DNA from: Zhengitettix transpicula
Lineage: Eukaryota; Arthropoda; Insecta; Orthoptera; Tetrigidae
Direction: 5' to 3'
Length of the DNA stretch: 64,000 bases
Assembly: GCA_037074705.1 (NCBI GenBank)
Contig: CM073590.1
Span: 221,494,746 to 221,558,745, forward strand
Numbering within the stretch: the first letter of the stretch is position 1; each line of letters starts with the position of its first letter. The translations under genes and the position numbers were made by a program. The notes below the pieces were generated by a model, which did no database searches, was not told where the DNA came from, and saw only the letters and a program-made list of their open reading frames with translations. Below are positions 25,056-38,900 of the stretch, one piece after another.

Positions 25056-25345
25056 AATAATAGTATTAGCAGCCGACCTTTAACGAAACAATGTAAATGT
25101 ATTACGACCCTCATGGAGATGGCTGGGTTTGGGTGAAATACGAGTGTGAGCCTTGGACGGGGTTCTGCATCTGTGCCCCGGGAGGCGGACGTGATCCCAG
25201 CCCCCTCTCCAGACCTTCTGAGTAACTTCCGTTGTTCCATTTGCCCCGTCAAATTACGGCCACACAGCTCAATGGAAAGTCTAATTGCCGTTGTTGGGTA
25301 CCTCGAAATTCATGAGTTTGACGCCTGAGTGCGAACTGCGTCTTA
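25056..25345. promoter_or_regulatory. GC-richer island, candidate regulatory element
   Basis: This GC-rich patch in AT-rich DNA contains ccccgggaggcggacg near 25,177 and an acaatg word near 25,089. Overlapping 60- and 66-codon frames on opposite strands show no family. It could equally be an undetected repeat. Confidence 0.2.
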
Positions 25346-26015
25346 CTGGTATCAACAACTATTTCACAACATGATCAGAGGATTAGTTAGTAATGTTATC
25401 TATATCAATCATTCGTTCTGGACACGCAACGAAATTAAACGCACGAAAATCGCCCTTCGTGTCAGTTTTGGAACGTTCCAAATTAGTCTACAAGTGTAGT
25501 AATATAGGTAAAGACGGTTATGAGTTTATTTCATGGAAACTGTTGCTGCTATGACTCAACAATTGTATTGGGTTTTCTTCTCATCTTATTTCTTCACCTA
25601 TTCTATCGACCCCATATTCAAATGTTTCAGACACAAAATATCCGTTATTCTCTAAATACAGCAGATATTTATCACTGTCTGCTGTATTTTATCAGTAAAC
25701 AAGTAAATATTATTACGAGAACACTATGAATCAATACTCAAAATTTCTCAAATTTAATAAGTTACGCACAAATTGGAGGAAATAACGAAGGAAGACCAAC
25801 AAGTGTAAAAATTAATTCATGTAAGACCATCGAATTTAGACATTATTTAAACAAAAATATTATTTAATTTATCAGAAAATATTTAGATATATAATATGTA
25901 CAAAACCCGGCATGGGACTATATAAAAATTATGGTTATTTATTTAACCAAGAATCGGGCTGAAAGAAAATTTATAGGGTTTCTCCTGACTGTGTAGGAGA
26001 ATAGCCGTTGTGAAA
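25346..26015. other. AT-rich non-coding stretch
   Basis: A 69-codon plus-strand frame near 25,520-25,729 has no recognisable family. Nothing else is visible. Confidence 0.5.
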
Positions 26016-26715
26016 TCTATATAATAAAAAAGGATGTATATTTGTATGTATGTATGTATTACGTTAATTTCTGCTTAGACAGATTGCAACAAAAATTGGT
26101 ACATATATTTTTCAAAACACGAGAAACGGTACTGTGGGGGTTATAAACCCCCAGCATAAAGGTGGAAAGATTTATAATGAAAAATGTGATAATTTTGTGT
26201 TAAATTCCTGCTCGCCTAGAGACAAACAAAGGAAATAGATCCTTTTTCCGTAATGAAATAAAGCAGAATATTTTCATTGAACAAAAAGTAAAATTTTATC
26301 CAGTAATACGCCATCGAATTATAATAAAAAGCAATACGAAATACTTTACGATCCTTGCAGAAAATGAAAGTTATTTTCGGTCCGTATTAGTGTCGCCAAT
26401 ATGGCGACTATTTTTTTACATTATGTATCTAGCTAACAATTTCATCAATTTTATCTTTCGTAATGTCTGAAAACTGAAGGACACTTATATCCTGTAATAC
26501 TCAAGGAGTATATTTAAGTATTCTATTCGTAAAGAATTTCGCAGGTATGTCTATTGGGATTGATGCAATAAAATTCAATGTTACAGCTGTTCAATTAATG
26601 TACTATCGGCTGAAAGTATGCACGGAACTAGTAACTAAAGATTAATATAGTATTAAATATATTTTCGAGTTTATATAAATAAGCAGACGGGAAACGCCAG
26701 GCACCCAGCTTTCGT
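26016..26715 (+). mobile_element. Diverged Helitron-like element
   Basis: The start TCTATATAATAAAAAAGG resembles the Helitron start at 54,912. It is followed by a tgta microsatellite-like run (26,039-26,059) and 'acaaaaattggtacatatat'. The end 'gggaaacgccaggcacccagct' aligns with 'gggcaacgccgggcacccag' at the end of the 54.9-kb copy, but the final CTAGT has decayed. An internal 8-bp hairpin, tgggggtt-ata-aaccccca, lies at 26,135-26,153. There is no coding capacity. Confidence 0.6.
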
Positions 26716-27815
26716 AACTACCAAAACTCTAGTCATGGAACGGTCTTGGTGATCATCGTAATTCATGTCTGGTTAAGAGCGTGATCTTCGGAATATCGAC
26801 CAAAACATTGTCGTCACGCAATTTCGATCCACAATAAAATGTCTAGAAACTCTCCCTCACCGGGGAAAATCTTCAAAATTCTCGAAATTCATCAAACTGT
26901 TTCAAGAAAATAACCATCACTTACAAATCCATCAATATATGTCCCATCGCTGTTCCTTAGTATAGCAATAGTCGATTCTGCTAATCTGTACGCCACTTTT
27001 GAAAACTTCGTTCTCCCAAATTTCTGCACCCTGTTCATCACTCCTCCAATCACAATTTTCCGTTACTGTTCCAAACATTTCCAACCATTTCGTCTTATCA
27101 ATGACTTTCAATTTTTGCTGCCAGACAATAATCTAACCTGATCGTCTTTCTAGCAATCACATATTAAGCACATAATACGACTAGGCGGCTCCAATTTTTT
27201 ATCCTGAGGATATATATAATAATATAAATAAATTAGTGAATTGAAGTGTATATTTTAATTATGTAATTTAAATAAATTTATGTATATATTTTTTTTTGGA
27301 GAGAATGAAAAAATTTTCAGGACAAATTTCTAAGACTTATTTTATTATTATTAATTATCTTCTTCTTTAAAAATTGTTTTATTTGTTATACTTTTGTTTA
27401 TATATTTGTTTTAGACTGCCACCGGGAACGATCCCAATCGCAGGTGGTAATATACATACATGCATATCGTTGTCGGTTTTTTTCCGGCTATCCCTCGGAA
27501 AGTCCACGATCGTCACTGCTGTTACAAAAGAAAATATATTTCCTGCCTAATTGCAGCTGAAATGAAAGCAAAATTAATTGAACATAAGTACGCGTGTTAC
27601 GTTCTCCATCTTGAAATAATTTATATTCCCGATTGTGTCGGCTTTGACGCGTTACAAAGGCGTGGAAAGAGGGTTTTAACGATGACATTTAAAATAAGAA
27701 TCTCAAAGGTAAATACGATTGGAGGAGTGGTATAAAGGACGCCAATACTAATCGAACGTTTTGTAATTAATTGTTTGTGATCTGAGAAGACTTTGATGTT
27801 GTGCTTGTTAGCGCA
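26716..27815. other. AT-rich non-coding stretch
   Basis: Frames of 66-91 codons near 27,460-27,870 overlap on both strands and look like chance. No repeat is recognised. Confidence 0.5.
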
Positions 27816-28085
27816 TAATATGTAAAGCGCTTGCATGAGGCGAAGAGAAGACCCGTGTACGTGAGGGGTCAAAGCCAGATGTTATCCCTGCCAGGGTCGG
27901 AGAGTTCTGCAACAACACGACCGCAACCTGGCCAACATTCAAACACGCAACTCGGATTCCTCACTCCAAATTACCGCGGGCAGACCTCCATGAATACCAG
28001 ATGGAAAATAATTCCTTCCACGGTTACGAGCGCTGCCAGAAGATACACACGCCCACGCGCCTGATTAATAACGTACACTTTTACT
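27816..28085. promoter_or_regulatory. GC/CpG-richer island
   Basis: This single-copy GC-richer segment contains several CpGs and ends in 'cgcctgattaataacg', which has a homeodomain-like core. It has a 77-codon frame without a known family. It is a candidate conserved non-coding element. Confidence 0.25.
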
Positions 28086-30780
28086 CCTCCTGCCCCTGCA
28101 CCTCAAAGAAAGATATTTTCTGTCAATGCAGAATTTTTAAAATAAATAAATTACCTTGATGTGACAAACGAAAGAAGAACCTAAATTGGTATGTCTCAGC
28201 CTTTAACTGTTTACAATGGCGTGGAATCAATTGGTTCCAATTTCTTAAAATGTTCAAAATTTTGCAGACAAGTCACGGAAGCTTTTAAAAAAGAATATGA
28301 AATTTATAAAAAATATAAAAACAACATCTCTAACTCGATCAAGCTCAAATAACTGAATATTACAATTTTTATAATGATTTCCTTTAACTGGGGAATCCAT
28401 ATATAGATTATAAATGTGAACTTCTATTATATTTTACAAGTTCTTTCAGCTACGTCTTGTGGATTTGCTTCAGAACTTCAATTAATTTATAAATTATGTA
28501 ATAATTTTAAAGGTCTGATTAAAATGAGTAGACAAGGAAATAAGCACGTAACAGATTATACGAATAATAATACAATAATAATAATCAGAAAAATGGTACA
28601 TAATAATTATATAGACTTTTTTAATTATATATTTTTTCAAATATTAAGAAACCTGTGATTATATAATATTGTAATCAAATATGAAATTTTAAATAAATGT
28701 TTAGGCGTATAATTTATATAAAAAAATCAAATGTTTCCGGATGTTTTTGACGATAATAAATATTTAAATTAAAATTAAAATTTTCTTGCTTCAAGTGAAA
28801 CCACAAGTTTGTCAAGTGGCAACTGGCTATATATAATTCGATGAGCCCACAGCTTTGGAATATTTTTTAATTATATGATTATTTTATTTGTAATTCTCTC
28901 AGCATTTCAGCGTATACCCGTAATCTTGTATTTTAGAATATATATTTCAGTCAAATGTTCGCAAGCGCTACCTGGGAGTTATTCCAATATTAAACGTTAA
29001 TATATACTTAGAATAAGTTTAAAACGAAATGCATACACACATGTATAAAAAATTAATCGTATTATTTTAGAATAAATTTATAACTTCTTTGTGATTCCAG
29101 AATCTTCACGACGTTTAGAATGACACTAAATGAAATAAATTATTAACTAACTATCGATCGGTTCGTGTCGTATGCAGACCTTAAACTGGGTTACCCTAAA
29201 TACCATGACAGCATTACGTAGAACGTGTTGATAGCCTAGGAAAGATATCAGTCACGTACTTGTTTGTGCGCTCAACGATGTAGGCATGCACACACGATGC
29301 TATATTATTTAACAACTGCGGTGCAGCAACTCATTTCAGCGTTTTATAACAGCTAGTTTAAAAAAATTATTTTTCTCACCAAATGTGTTCCAAACATTAG
29401 AAAACCATTTAACCTACTTGCGCCAAACCAATCCATTTGTTTGCAAATTTATAATTTCAACCGACAATTTTGGAGGGACTCAGATAGAAAAATATTAGTA
29501 TGAACGTAAATAAAATTTAAAATGCGATCCATACTTTCTTTGGTAACAATTCATAGTGAGAGAGTTGCGGTGCTGGTCCGAATAAGTCTTTGACTATTAG
29601 TTAAATTATATCTCTGTAAGTTGGCTACAATTACAGACATTTCTAATAAAGTATTTTTCATACGTATTTATAACAAAAATTTCGTCTCATTTAATAGTTT
29701 TTATATTCAAATTGAATTTGATATTCGTACCGAGACACCAGACCAACCCGTCACCAGGAAAAAACAAAAAGTCCAACCAACGCCACTTACCATGGGTGGG
29801 AAACGTTATTGAGTATGACTAACTTTATTTTGATTTATAATCAAACACATCATTCCGAAACACTATTAAAATATTTCAAATAATTTTTTAATAACATATG
29901 GAAATATATTGAGCGCGTTTGATGATAATTCACATTAACAGTTCAAAGAATATAGGTTTTCATTTTCATAATATCGATTTAAGTTAAAATAGAAACCTAA
30001 TTTTTTTTACGAAAGACAATAAAAAAAATTCTGGACATAAATTTTTCGTTAATACAGCAGAAAATTTGTGTTTTAAAGACGGAAATGATTTAATTAAATA
30101 CATTTCTCTTGAAAAAAAAATAGAAACCTGCGTTTCTGTGTTTCATCTACTTTAAAACATTCAGGTATCGAAACACTTGGTTGGTTTAGAGTTAAATAGT
30201 TAGAAATTCGTAAATTTTCGTAAATATGTTCTTTATAGTTACTTTGGAATATAAAGTTAGAATTTATGGGGAAATTAGGATGAATATATTTAAAATAATA
30301 AGAAGGATAACGAGTGAATATTCGAATTAGAATATTGTGCAAAAAACTGCATTCCTTTTTAGACTATTTCTAATGGGAAACGCTATTTTCTTTCAATATA
30401 ACCAAGTTGCATTTATAAGCGGTGTTGAGATTTTATGACGAGGAATGTATTTCAAAAGAGCTTGTAAGGTTTTGAGTGTTTTTATGTACTATCTGGAACT
30501 CATTTTGTATTTAAAATACATCTGTTCATGTGACAGTGTTTCTTTGAACAAATTTACGGGCCCGAAACAAATAAAAAAATTTTTAACATACACAGAAAAT
30601 TTCATACCTTTTACCATAAACTTCTATTCGCGATGGTGAGCTCCTGGAATTAAGAATTGATTTCATCTTCATGTCTTATTTGAAAAAGAACTGTATAAAT
30701 AATTAAGTAGAATCAGTGTACGCAGAAAACAGGAATTTATTTTAATAAAAAAAAATCTTCTTCGCCTCTGTTTCTGTGTG
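28086..30780. other. Very AT-rich non-coding stretch
   Basis: No gene, RNA or recognised repeat. Multiple A/T homopolymers are present (for example near 30,002 and 30,112). Confidence 0.55.
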
Positions 30781-30965
30781 GTGCTTTAAAAATAAGCGAG
30801 CCTAATTAATTAGCAGGACGTCGGTGTGAATTTTCTGCTCACATTTGCGCATTTCGTGGCTCCACGGGCTGAAATTTGTTGACACGAAGCTTGTTAAGCT
30901 TTCAGTGTTGCAGCGGAAAATGGATTATGCCGGTTACCCTAAAGAGCGTCGAGCAAAATTAAATA
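30781..30965. promoter_or_regulatory. Island with 12-bp homeodomain palindrome
   Basis: ctaattaattag (30,802-30,813) is an exact palindrome of two TAATTA-type homeodomain sites. It opens a ~150-bp GC-richer, CpG-containing segment in a desert, which makes it a plausible enhancer. No conservation data are available here. Confidence 0.35.
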
Positions 30966-31582
30966 TTTGGAATGACAAATCTGCGCACAAGTAAATATAA
31001 TTTCATGACGTTATAGTATTTGCTATTTGCGTGAGTCCTGAATCGGATTTGGAGGGCAGGGAAAAGCAAGCTGCTCGTCGTCGTGGGTCCTGTGTGTGCT
31101 GAATCGCCAAGTAAATTCGTTTTGGTACCAGCTAAGTGGGTCAAAACTGAGTAAATTTGAATAACGGAAGGATTTGGTCGTATACTATATTTGAAGGTGT
31201 TCGTAACATACGAACACCACATTAGAAACGTCACTGTTGTTTCCCTTTTTCACGAGTGATTAAAATATTTCGAGCGTTCACAGTAATCGCGAGATTTTTC
31301 AATATAATATTAGTAAGAATTTCAACACGTTGACACAAACAATATTTCACACAATTATGAAAAAACACATCATTAACACTATCTTGGATACTAATGAAAT
31401 TGCCAGAACTTGTGTGTAACGACATTTCAAAATCTAAAATGTTCTAAAATGCTAAACATTAATGAATTAAAATATTTCTCAAACAAAATTATTTTACATC
31501 AAGAGATCGAGGACTTTCTCGGTGTAAACTGTGATTTAAAACATTCCACTTTTTTTCAACCTGATTAAACATATATTAATAC

Positions 31583-31835
31583 GAAATGAAAAAATTTACG
31601 TCTGATTGAAAATAATTAATAAGAAAGATAGCCAATTCAGACAAAAAAGTGATAATATAAATGCCACACAACGTTTCTGGGATCCTTGTCCATTTCGTCA
31701 GGTGCGAAAAATAGCCTAGAGTGACACAACTGTACTAGTATGACGCCAAAACTCAAAAGCTTTTGAGGATCCAAGAAACTTTGTGTGGTATTTATATTAA
31801 CACTTTTTGTCTTAATTGGCTATATTTCTAATTAT
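31583..31835. mobile_element. M1 hairpin MITE, copy 2
   Basis: This is the second M1 copy. The left arm 'attaataagaaagatagcc' (from about 31,613) and 'gccacacaacgtttctggga' pair with 'aagaaactttgtgtggtat' and 'ggctatatttctaattata' (to 31,835). The loop is longer than in the other copies (about 70 nt). The non-inverted left extension 'aaaaaatttacgtctgattg' (31,587-31,606) is nearly identical to that of copy 1. Confidence 0.85.
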
Positions 31836-34085
31836 ATATGAATACACGACGATTCTGCCACGGTCGTGAGCCGAATTTCGGTTACTTGAGTTGCCGGTAG
31901 CAATTATTTGTTGTTACAGACTTTCTAATAATAAATTTTTAACTCAGTGGGAAACCCGAGATTATTAAATCTTTAAATACATATTTAATATCACTATAAA
32001 GTATTGTATAATAGAAATATGTAATTTCCAAGAGAAAAAAGTAATTTAGACAAATCAGTATATTATTTCATTGCTAAAAAAAATTAGTGTTATTGTTTTG
32101 ACCATTTTCGTATATTCGTTACAGGTTAATTACTACCTTTTTGTTGTTACATTCTCATTATCCGATAACCTAATTAACCTTTACCCTACCATGTCCCCTG
32201 TACGCATATATATTTTTAGGACAATTGGTTTTTAATTATGTTGCAGTGTTCATGTAGCTCTGCTATAATTTATTCGAAAACAATCTCATGTTACGTAAGA
32301 AATTCTCCAACAACTAGCCTCGTATACTTTTTCCTGAATTTTTGATAATTAAACGACATTGGTATACTGAAGGATTAATTTGTTAACAGTTGCATGTAAC
32401 TATTAATAAAATAAATGTTTCAGTGTCCTGTCGTGTTTTGCACATGATCTCAATTTCAAGTTCAATCACGATTGCAAGTCTACGATGCTTCAGAATTTTA
32501 CTGAGGGCAAACTCTGGGAATATGTTTGTGGAAACTGGGAAATATTCGTTGCCTTTAAGCCAGCTGATGAAGGGCCTCTCTCTGCTATACAAAGCGTTTG
32601 CTGATTGGCTAACGAGATACCTGACTGCGCTCACAGCAATTTGTCCTTTGTGCTGCATGGCTGTCGTCTGCGAATTAACCCCATAAACGCAAGGTTTTAT
32701 TGAGAAAATTACATTATTATTGAATCTATCCTATGGATGCGAGTTCTGATTAAACGATAATGAAGGGACAGAAAAATTGTAAATTAGAGACTCTTACAAT
32801 ATTACACGATTGTGTGATCGCAAATACGTCAAATGTGCCTCATTCCGTGTTCCAAAATTGTGTTTTAACGTTTCTTCTGTTTCTGTAATTGTTTACGTTC
32901 TTAAAGAATTCTGCCAGCGTTGGTATTATCAAATGTATGTCGATTTATAATTAATTTAATTTATCATTATTAGAAGAAATAAAATATGCAATTGCATGCA
33001 TTTACAAATCCTATAAGACATGCAACGATAAATTAATATGAAATTGAAAACATCTAAGAACACTAAAGTTACACAAAATTCTCACTAAACCCCATACAAT
33101 TTATATAAACATTTGTAAAAGTAGTTTCATTCGAGAACTTTAATATAAAACCCGAACTAATTAAAAATTCACTGCGAAACAGATTTATACCTATAAACGT
33201 ATACCACAAATGGTAAGGAATAAGTGAAAAAAAATTATAATGGGCTACGATCATATTTGGGAAAGTATTAAATCCATAATTTTGCTTACAAAACTACTCG
33301 AGACTTTTCATGAGTATGTAAAAATTAGGAATCAACAACAGTCCGGAATTTATTGTTCTTTATTCGCAAAGTTATAACAAAAGTACTATATATAGTATTC
33401 GTGGATTTAATTTAAAAAGTTACTTTGGTCGTATTTTATGATTTTCTAATACCATATTTACTTTTATAAAGAAATATAATTTCAGAAAATATCTTCTGTC
33501 ATTTAAAATTTTTAATTTATTTTAGTTGAAACAACGAGCAAGTCATGAATAATTGCATTAATAAATATACTACAATTCAATATATTATTTCAACACACCA
33601 TCCATAGTCCAGGTCTCATGTAGAGAGTAATTCAGAATAATTACCCACATATACAGTAAAATTTAATTTGAACATCAACGCTCAAAATTACAAAACGTCT
33701 GTACAAAATGGTGAAATCCGTGGAAAGATTGTTAAAATCGAAAATAATCTTCCACGAAACATATTCGTTACCACATATGCGAAATTATTCTCATTAACGT
33801 GTCATGAACACGCACTACCGGCTATAACGTACAAAGCAGTATGAACGAATTATTTCCCGCCCAACTTGAAATTATCGTGTGATTGCCAGTATTCATTCCG
33901 TATAATACAGATTATCTATTACTCTTCTGAGAATACATCAAAATCATCTGTTAAATTGTTTTACGGGGAAAAAAATAGTAAACAAGGCAGCACCAAAGCA
34001 CTCGTGACATCACAAATGATCGCAATTCCCCGTTTCTACATTTAATTACAGCCCTGAACAGTCATATTTGATGTTAAATCTGTAA
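31836..34085. other. AT-rich non-coding stretch
   Basis: A less AT-rich patch at about 32,510-32,690 has overlapping 98- and 91-codon frames on opposite strands without known motifs. Nothing else is visible. Confidence 0.5.
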
Positions 34086-34094
34086 CAACGAGCG

Positions 34095-34210
34095 TTTTAC
34101 GTCAATCATTGACTTGAACTGTGATTGGTCGATGCCATGGCAACGAGAAGTGCTTCGGCACGAAGAGCATAGATTCGCCCTACGGAAGTATGTGTGCCGC
34201 ACACGTAAGT
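34095..34210 (+). promoter_or_regulatory. Promoter-like cluster: CRE half, CCAAT box, RFX X-box, then a 5' splice donor
   Basis: Within about 45 bp lie tacgtcaat (34,099-34,107, CRE/ATF half), gattgg (34,123-34,128, inverted CCAAT box for NF-Y) and gatgccatggcaac (34,131-34,144). The last is a near-consensus X-box for RFX factors. Downstream, ATG at 34,190 opens five codons that run into GTAAGT (34,205-34,210), a consensus splice donor. A gtgc-ttcg-gcac mini-hairpin lies at 34,150-34,161. In animals RFX sites close to transcription starts mark ciliary genes. This could be a short first exon, but no second exon is recognised and the layout could be chance. Confidence 0.35.
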
Positions 34211-35900
34211 AGAACATCAATAAAAACAAATTTTTCCCTTATAACTCTGACGCTAAAAATGTTGTCCGATAAGCAGTAATCAATAGTTTTCAAAGACACA
34301 AAGATCATCTAAATAGTTGAAATGCAACGGACTTTATCGTCGATAGGATAAAGCCAGATTAAATATATGCTGTTGTGAGTTTTGAATTACATAAAAAATA
34401 ATTTTTTTAGAAATGATTTTAAATTACAATTCAAAACTACGTAACAAATTACAGTTTTCTTTAACACAAATTTTACAATAAAGCTATTAACAGTATCCTA
34501 GGGCTTAAAAAATTGCGGTTTTCAGAACAACTTAAAATAAAAACGTGAATTGATTCAATAATTTCAGAATTTTCTTACATCACTTTTCACATACTAATGA
34601 AATATTTCCTGTTTATCGGCGCCTTTAGGAAAATAGAATCCGGCTTCTTCCTGATCTCGGATGTTCGTCCTGCCCCATAATATGTTTTCCTGGTAGCAGA
34701 AAATTGGATACACTCTTTCCCGTGTTTCTCTCGCTTTTTACGATGTGTTAGCATACGTGAAAAAAATTTCCCAACATGAAGAAGCTTCCTAAACCTTTTA
34801 TCTCGCATTTTACATCTCGATCCCCCACCTGTAGAAACGTCATTTCCTTTACCTACATAGTGTAAACGGTAGTTTGTTTTTGACCAAGTTGCTGAGAAAT
34901 CCCCAACGCTGGGCTTCCCGGCGTCAGCCTTTTGATTATTAATGCAAACCATCATTGTGAAATGTCTGGAGAATTTACGATGGCGGGCACTTTGCAACTG
35001 CTTTTAAGTCTACTTTGTACTTTGCGCCCGCTAAATTATAAAGGAGGTACTCGATTATACCCCATATAATCTACAAAACAACTCATTTTTTCTACAATAA
35101 AATAAAATACCTGACTTGAACGCTCCGTTATAACTCAGATGAAAGAATGACTAGAAAATTTATTAATTGAATACGGGTAAACGCTAGTGTTATGCTAGAA
35201 CTGTGTATGTGAAAGTAGAATAATTATCAAATTAAAATATTGTCCAATATAATTTGTCACGATGTAAGTAACTACTTTTTAAAATACAAGATCTTGAATC
35301 ATATTCATAGTTTCTCAGATAAAGAACCACAATGTAATAACAAGCTGGTAATGAAGGGAAAAATTAGATTACAATGTCATCAGCACGTGATAGTCTGTTT
35401 AGTTCAAATGATAAATGCGGGGTGAATAGTAGGATTTAAAATAGCTGGTTTAATCGGAAGGAAATAATAAAATAAACATTTCAACGTATTCTAGCCAAAA
35501 AATAATTATGGATGCATTTATATGTTAACATTAAATTCTGGAGGTCAGTATTTATTCCTCAACATAAAACTAATCATTCTCAAAAGAAGAAATGAATTCA
35601 ATGAAATAAGAAATACTTTTATACACTAAATCTGAAAGTGTAAGTTATTTAATGTAGTGTAGTACGGTAAATCATAGTGTCCATAAATATTATGTTAACA
35701 ATTGACGGCTGTGGGTTGGAATCACATGAAACTCGTTGTACTTTCAACGTTAAAACATTATTTTTATACGTAGAAAATGCAGTGAAGAAGGCTCAAGACA
35801 CTACCAGAATCTTCCTTGTGGTTCAAATTTTCGCAAGTGAATGAATCTTCCGGAAACTGTCCTAAAGTTTGAGAAGCACAGCGCTTATACGAACGAGATC
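34211..35900. other. AT-rich non-coding stretch with one 136-codon minus-strand frame
   Basis: The minus-strand frame 34,997-34,587 (136 codons) is the second longest in the window. It is rich in Lys and Arg and has no recognisable domain, signal peptide or membrane segment. At this composition and window length such a frame is not surprising. I do not call it a gene. Confidence 0.4.
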
Positions 35901-38900
35901 AGTTTCTGAAGGGAATCCCTTCCTACCTGTCTCTGCAATTTGTAACTTTGTAATGCGATGAGATATTTGGGAAAGTTATTCGTCGTTAGCAAAGACATTT
36001 CAGTCAGTAGTGAGTGTATTATGAGAAGTTGTAACTCGAGCAGGGAAGAGCTGCTGCAGTCGCAACAAAAGACAGGCTTCTACGGAGCACAAAGAACAGG
36101 AATTGCGGGACTTCATCAGCGTGTGCTTACAAGTCCCGATCGTGTGAGCTCCGTGTTCCAAGGGATAAAACTTAATAACTACCAACGCAGCTTCACAAGC
36201 TTCGCCGAGCTAATGAATATGTAGGCATTTTACGAAGAAAGCGCCACAATGGAGTTGTTCACTTCACAAGCAACGCATTTCCTCATTTAATCAACAGCTG
36301 TTTAAATAAGAAAATTAGGAGACATTTGCAGAATATAGCACAAGCACACAGTTTTTCAATAATCATATCAAATGGTACCGTTTAAATACTTCACATTAAA
36401 AATGTCCGTATCTTCGTGTTTTTCCTTTCGTCTCCTTATTTTCTTATATTGGATATGAGCATAAATATAGCATGCACACAATAGAAGTTCATTCTACGAT
36501 TGATTATAGCAATAAAGTAATTATAAATATACTAAAATCTTATATCAACGTGTCTTGCATATAAAGAAAATGAAAAGTTTCAGTTAATTTTTATCATCAC
36601 GCAAAGAATTTCAGTTTTTTCTTTGTTCGGCGGGTTGCATCAAACAGAATCCATATCAATTTGAAATTAATACTTTATTTCTGTATACAAATATTTGTAA
36701 CGTTCCTGAACTCAGAGAAAGTTTTTCGCGCCCTGTACGTAGAAAAGGCATATTGTAATAGATTAATTTTGAGTCTAAAAATGATAAATAATTCATCATT
36801 TGAAATAATGTTATTTTTAAAAAAATCTTAATTAAATGAAAGTGTTATTAACGACAACAGAAATTCTTACGCATCCGCTCAATGGGAGTTATATTACCTA
36901 AATATTGCAAACAAATTGCATAACTAATAAGTAAACACAGAGTATCTTCTTGAAGACTGTATTTTTATTTACTTATATGAAGTCTGGCTCGAGAGTCCTT
37001 ACATAAAAGAATGTAAATTGAAGAGAAAGAATTTCTTGGAAATAAGAAATCCGAGGGTGACAATGAGTTCCTATGTCCTTAAACGAGAGAGAGAAAAGAA
37101 AGAGGTCCAATGAATATTTCATTAGAGAATTTTTGACGGGGAGGGGTTACAGAAGAAAGGACGATTTCCACTTTGGTTATGAACTCAGTCATTTCTTTCT
37201 GTTACGCTTCCCACAATTCCGTATCGACCAATGATGTTTAATTCTAATATTACCTACATGAACGTGGTCTAGGGTATTTTATATCGTTTTGTAAGCAACT
37301 AATTCCAAACACTCAGTATGCAGGTAAAAATTTAATAAATCTTATTTTGTTGTTTTCAAGAGACTTATTCATATTTTAGTTGGACTTACCTTTTCTGTAT
37401 CTTATAAAAGCTGTTCATAATGCAAACAACGCTAGAAAATATTTATCATTTTTAACTTTTGGGTAAGTTTATTCTCTCAATAAATAACAATTTTATAACA
37501 TCTTGTATGATTTATGTTCAAAATCGAAGTTGCTGTAACTCTATTAAGTAGAGATTTTTTAAATTTCTATAACAGTCATAAAGAAATACATTATAGTTTT
37601 TCCTTGTGTTTTATCATTAATCATCAGAGTACAAATGAGGTAGAGACTTTTAAAAGTGAAATATGTACACATTTAAGCGTATTTTAGATAACAAATAGAA
37701 CATGAATCCCAAACATGACGTTGATGACGAAAACCAATGAATCGCTCCAGTCACGTTTGTAAATATAATATTAAACTATATTCAACACTGGATCGAGGAA
37801 CTTCTAATATTAAATTATGAGATGCGCTATTAGGTGGATAATCCAATTATATTGACTAAGAGTTTTGTTGTTTGTTTCTCGTTAAATGAAGTGAGTGAAA
37901 TTCAATCCAAATTTTCAAACATTTGTTATTTATGTGGACAGCATAAACTTGCTTTTAACGTGTTTAATGTCATGAATAGGTGAAACTGTATTAGACAAGC
38001 AGCCGTTTCAACGGAGTATTGATATCGTAAGCACGTAACTAACATTTATTGGCTGTAGCAAATATTGGCTTTGCTTAGTATGGACGCACTAATGGCTAGA
38101 TCCTGGCAAACAAATGCGAAATTACAGTCGGCAGATTGTCTACGAAAGTCGGGTAATGGGGGATGATTAGCGACGGAGATGCGTAACAGAATTAAATCAT
38201 TACCAGATGAAACAAAATATTACTCTCAATTACGGATATTTGATGACAAATATAGTTGCTAAAAGAAGGTGAAGGTCGTATACAGCTCCAAAATTGATAT
38301 TTTATTTAATTAATTAAAAGCAGTGCTAACTGCGTAACTTCAATTAAAATTGTAATCTGCCTCTGGATATACAAAACGAATTAAATCAAGAATTCTTGTT
38401 TGGCACAATAAAAACTTTTCTAGAGAAAAAAATGATACACACTTTGTTTGCACTATACACTTAATTGTAATCGTTATTAAAATTTTAATTTATTTTAAAT
38501 TTAAGCCATACAGATGTATATATCGTACTTTACTTCTTAGAATATTAATATTTTCATTTTTCAGCCTGATATAATGTTAATTAAATGAAGGAAACATAAT
38601 TACTAAAATAATATATAAATGAAAAGTGGGTTAATCTTCAAGGTGAACAGTTTAGATCAGCATCAGAGTCTGTATAGTCACCTAAACGAGGATCTAATTA
38701 CCTTAGACCAGCTGTATCAAAGATTTTGCAAAACATCCTCACTTTCGAGTGGGTGTGAATGATTTTTGCTAAGCACCATCTTATTTTAGTTTCATTTCAT
38801 CTCTGTTACTAAGTCGCTTCATATCGCGCTACTGTTTTCGAAACGACATTACCATTTGCCAAACGGAGTATAAAAATCGAATGCCAGAGGTTTACTGAAA

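Noticed and set aside
34587..34997. 136-codon minus-strand open frame
   Set aside because: It has no domain, signal or codon evidence. A frame of this length is expected by chance in a 64-kb, six-frame scan at this composition.
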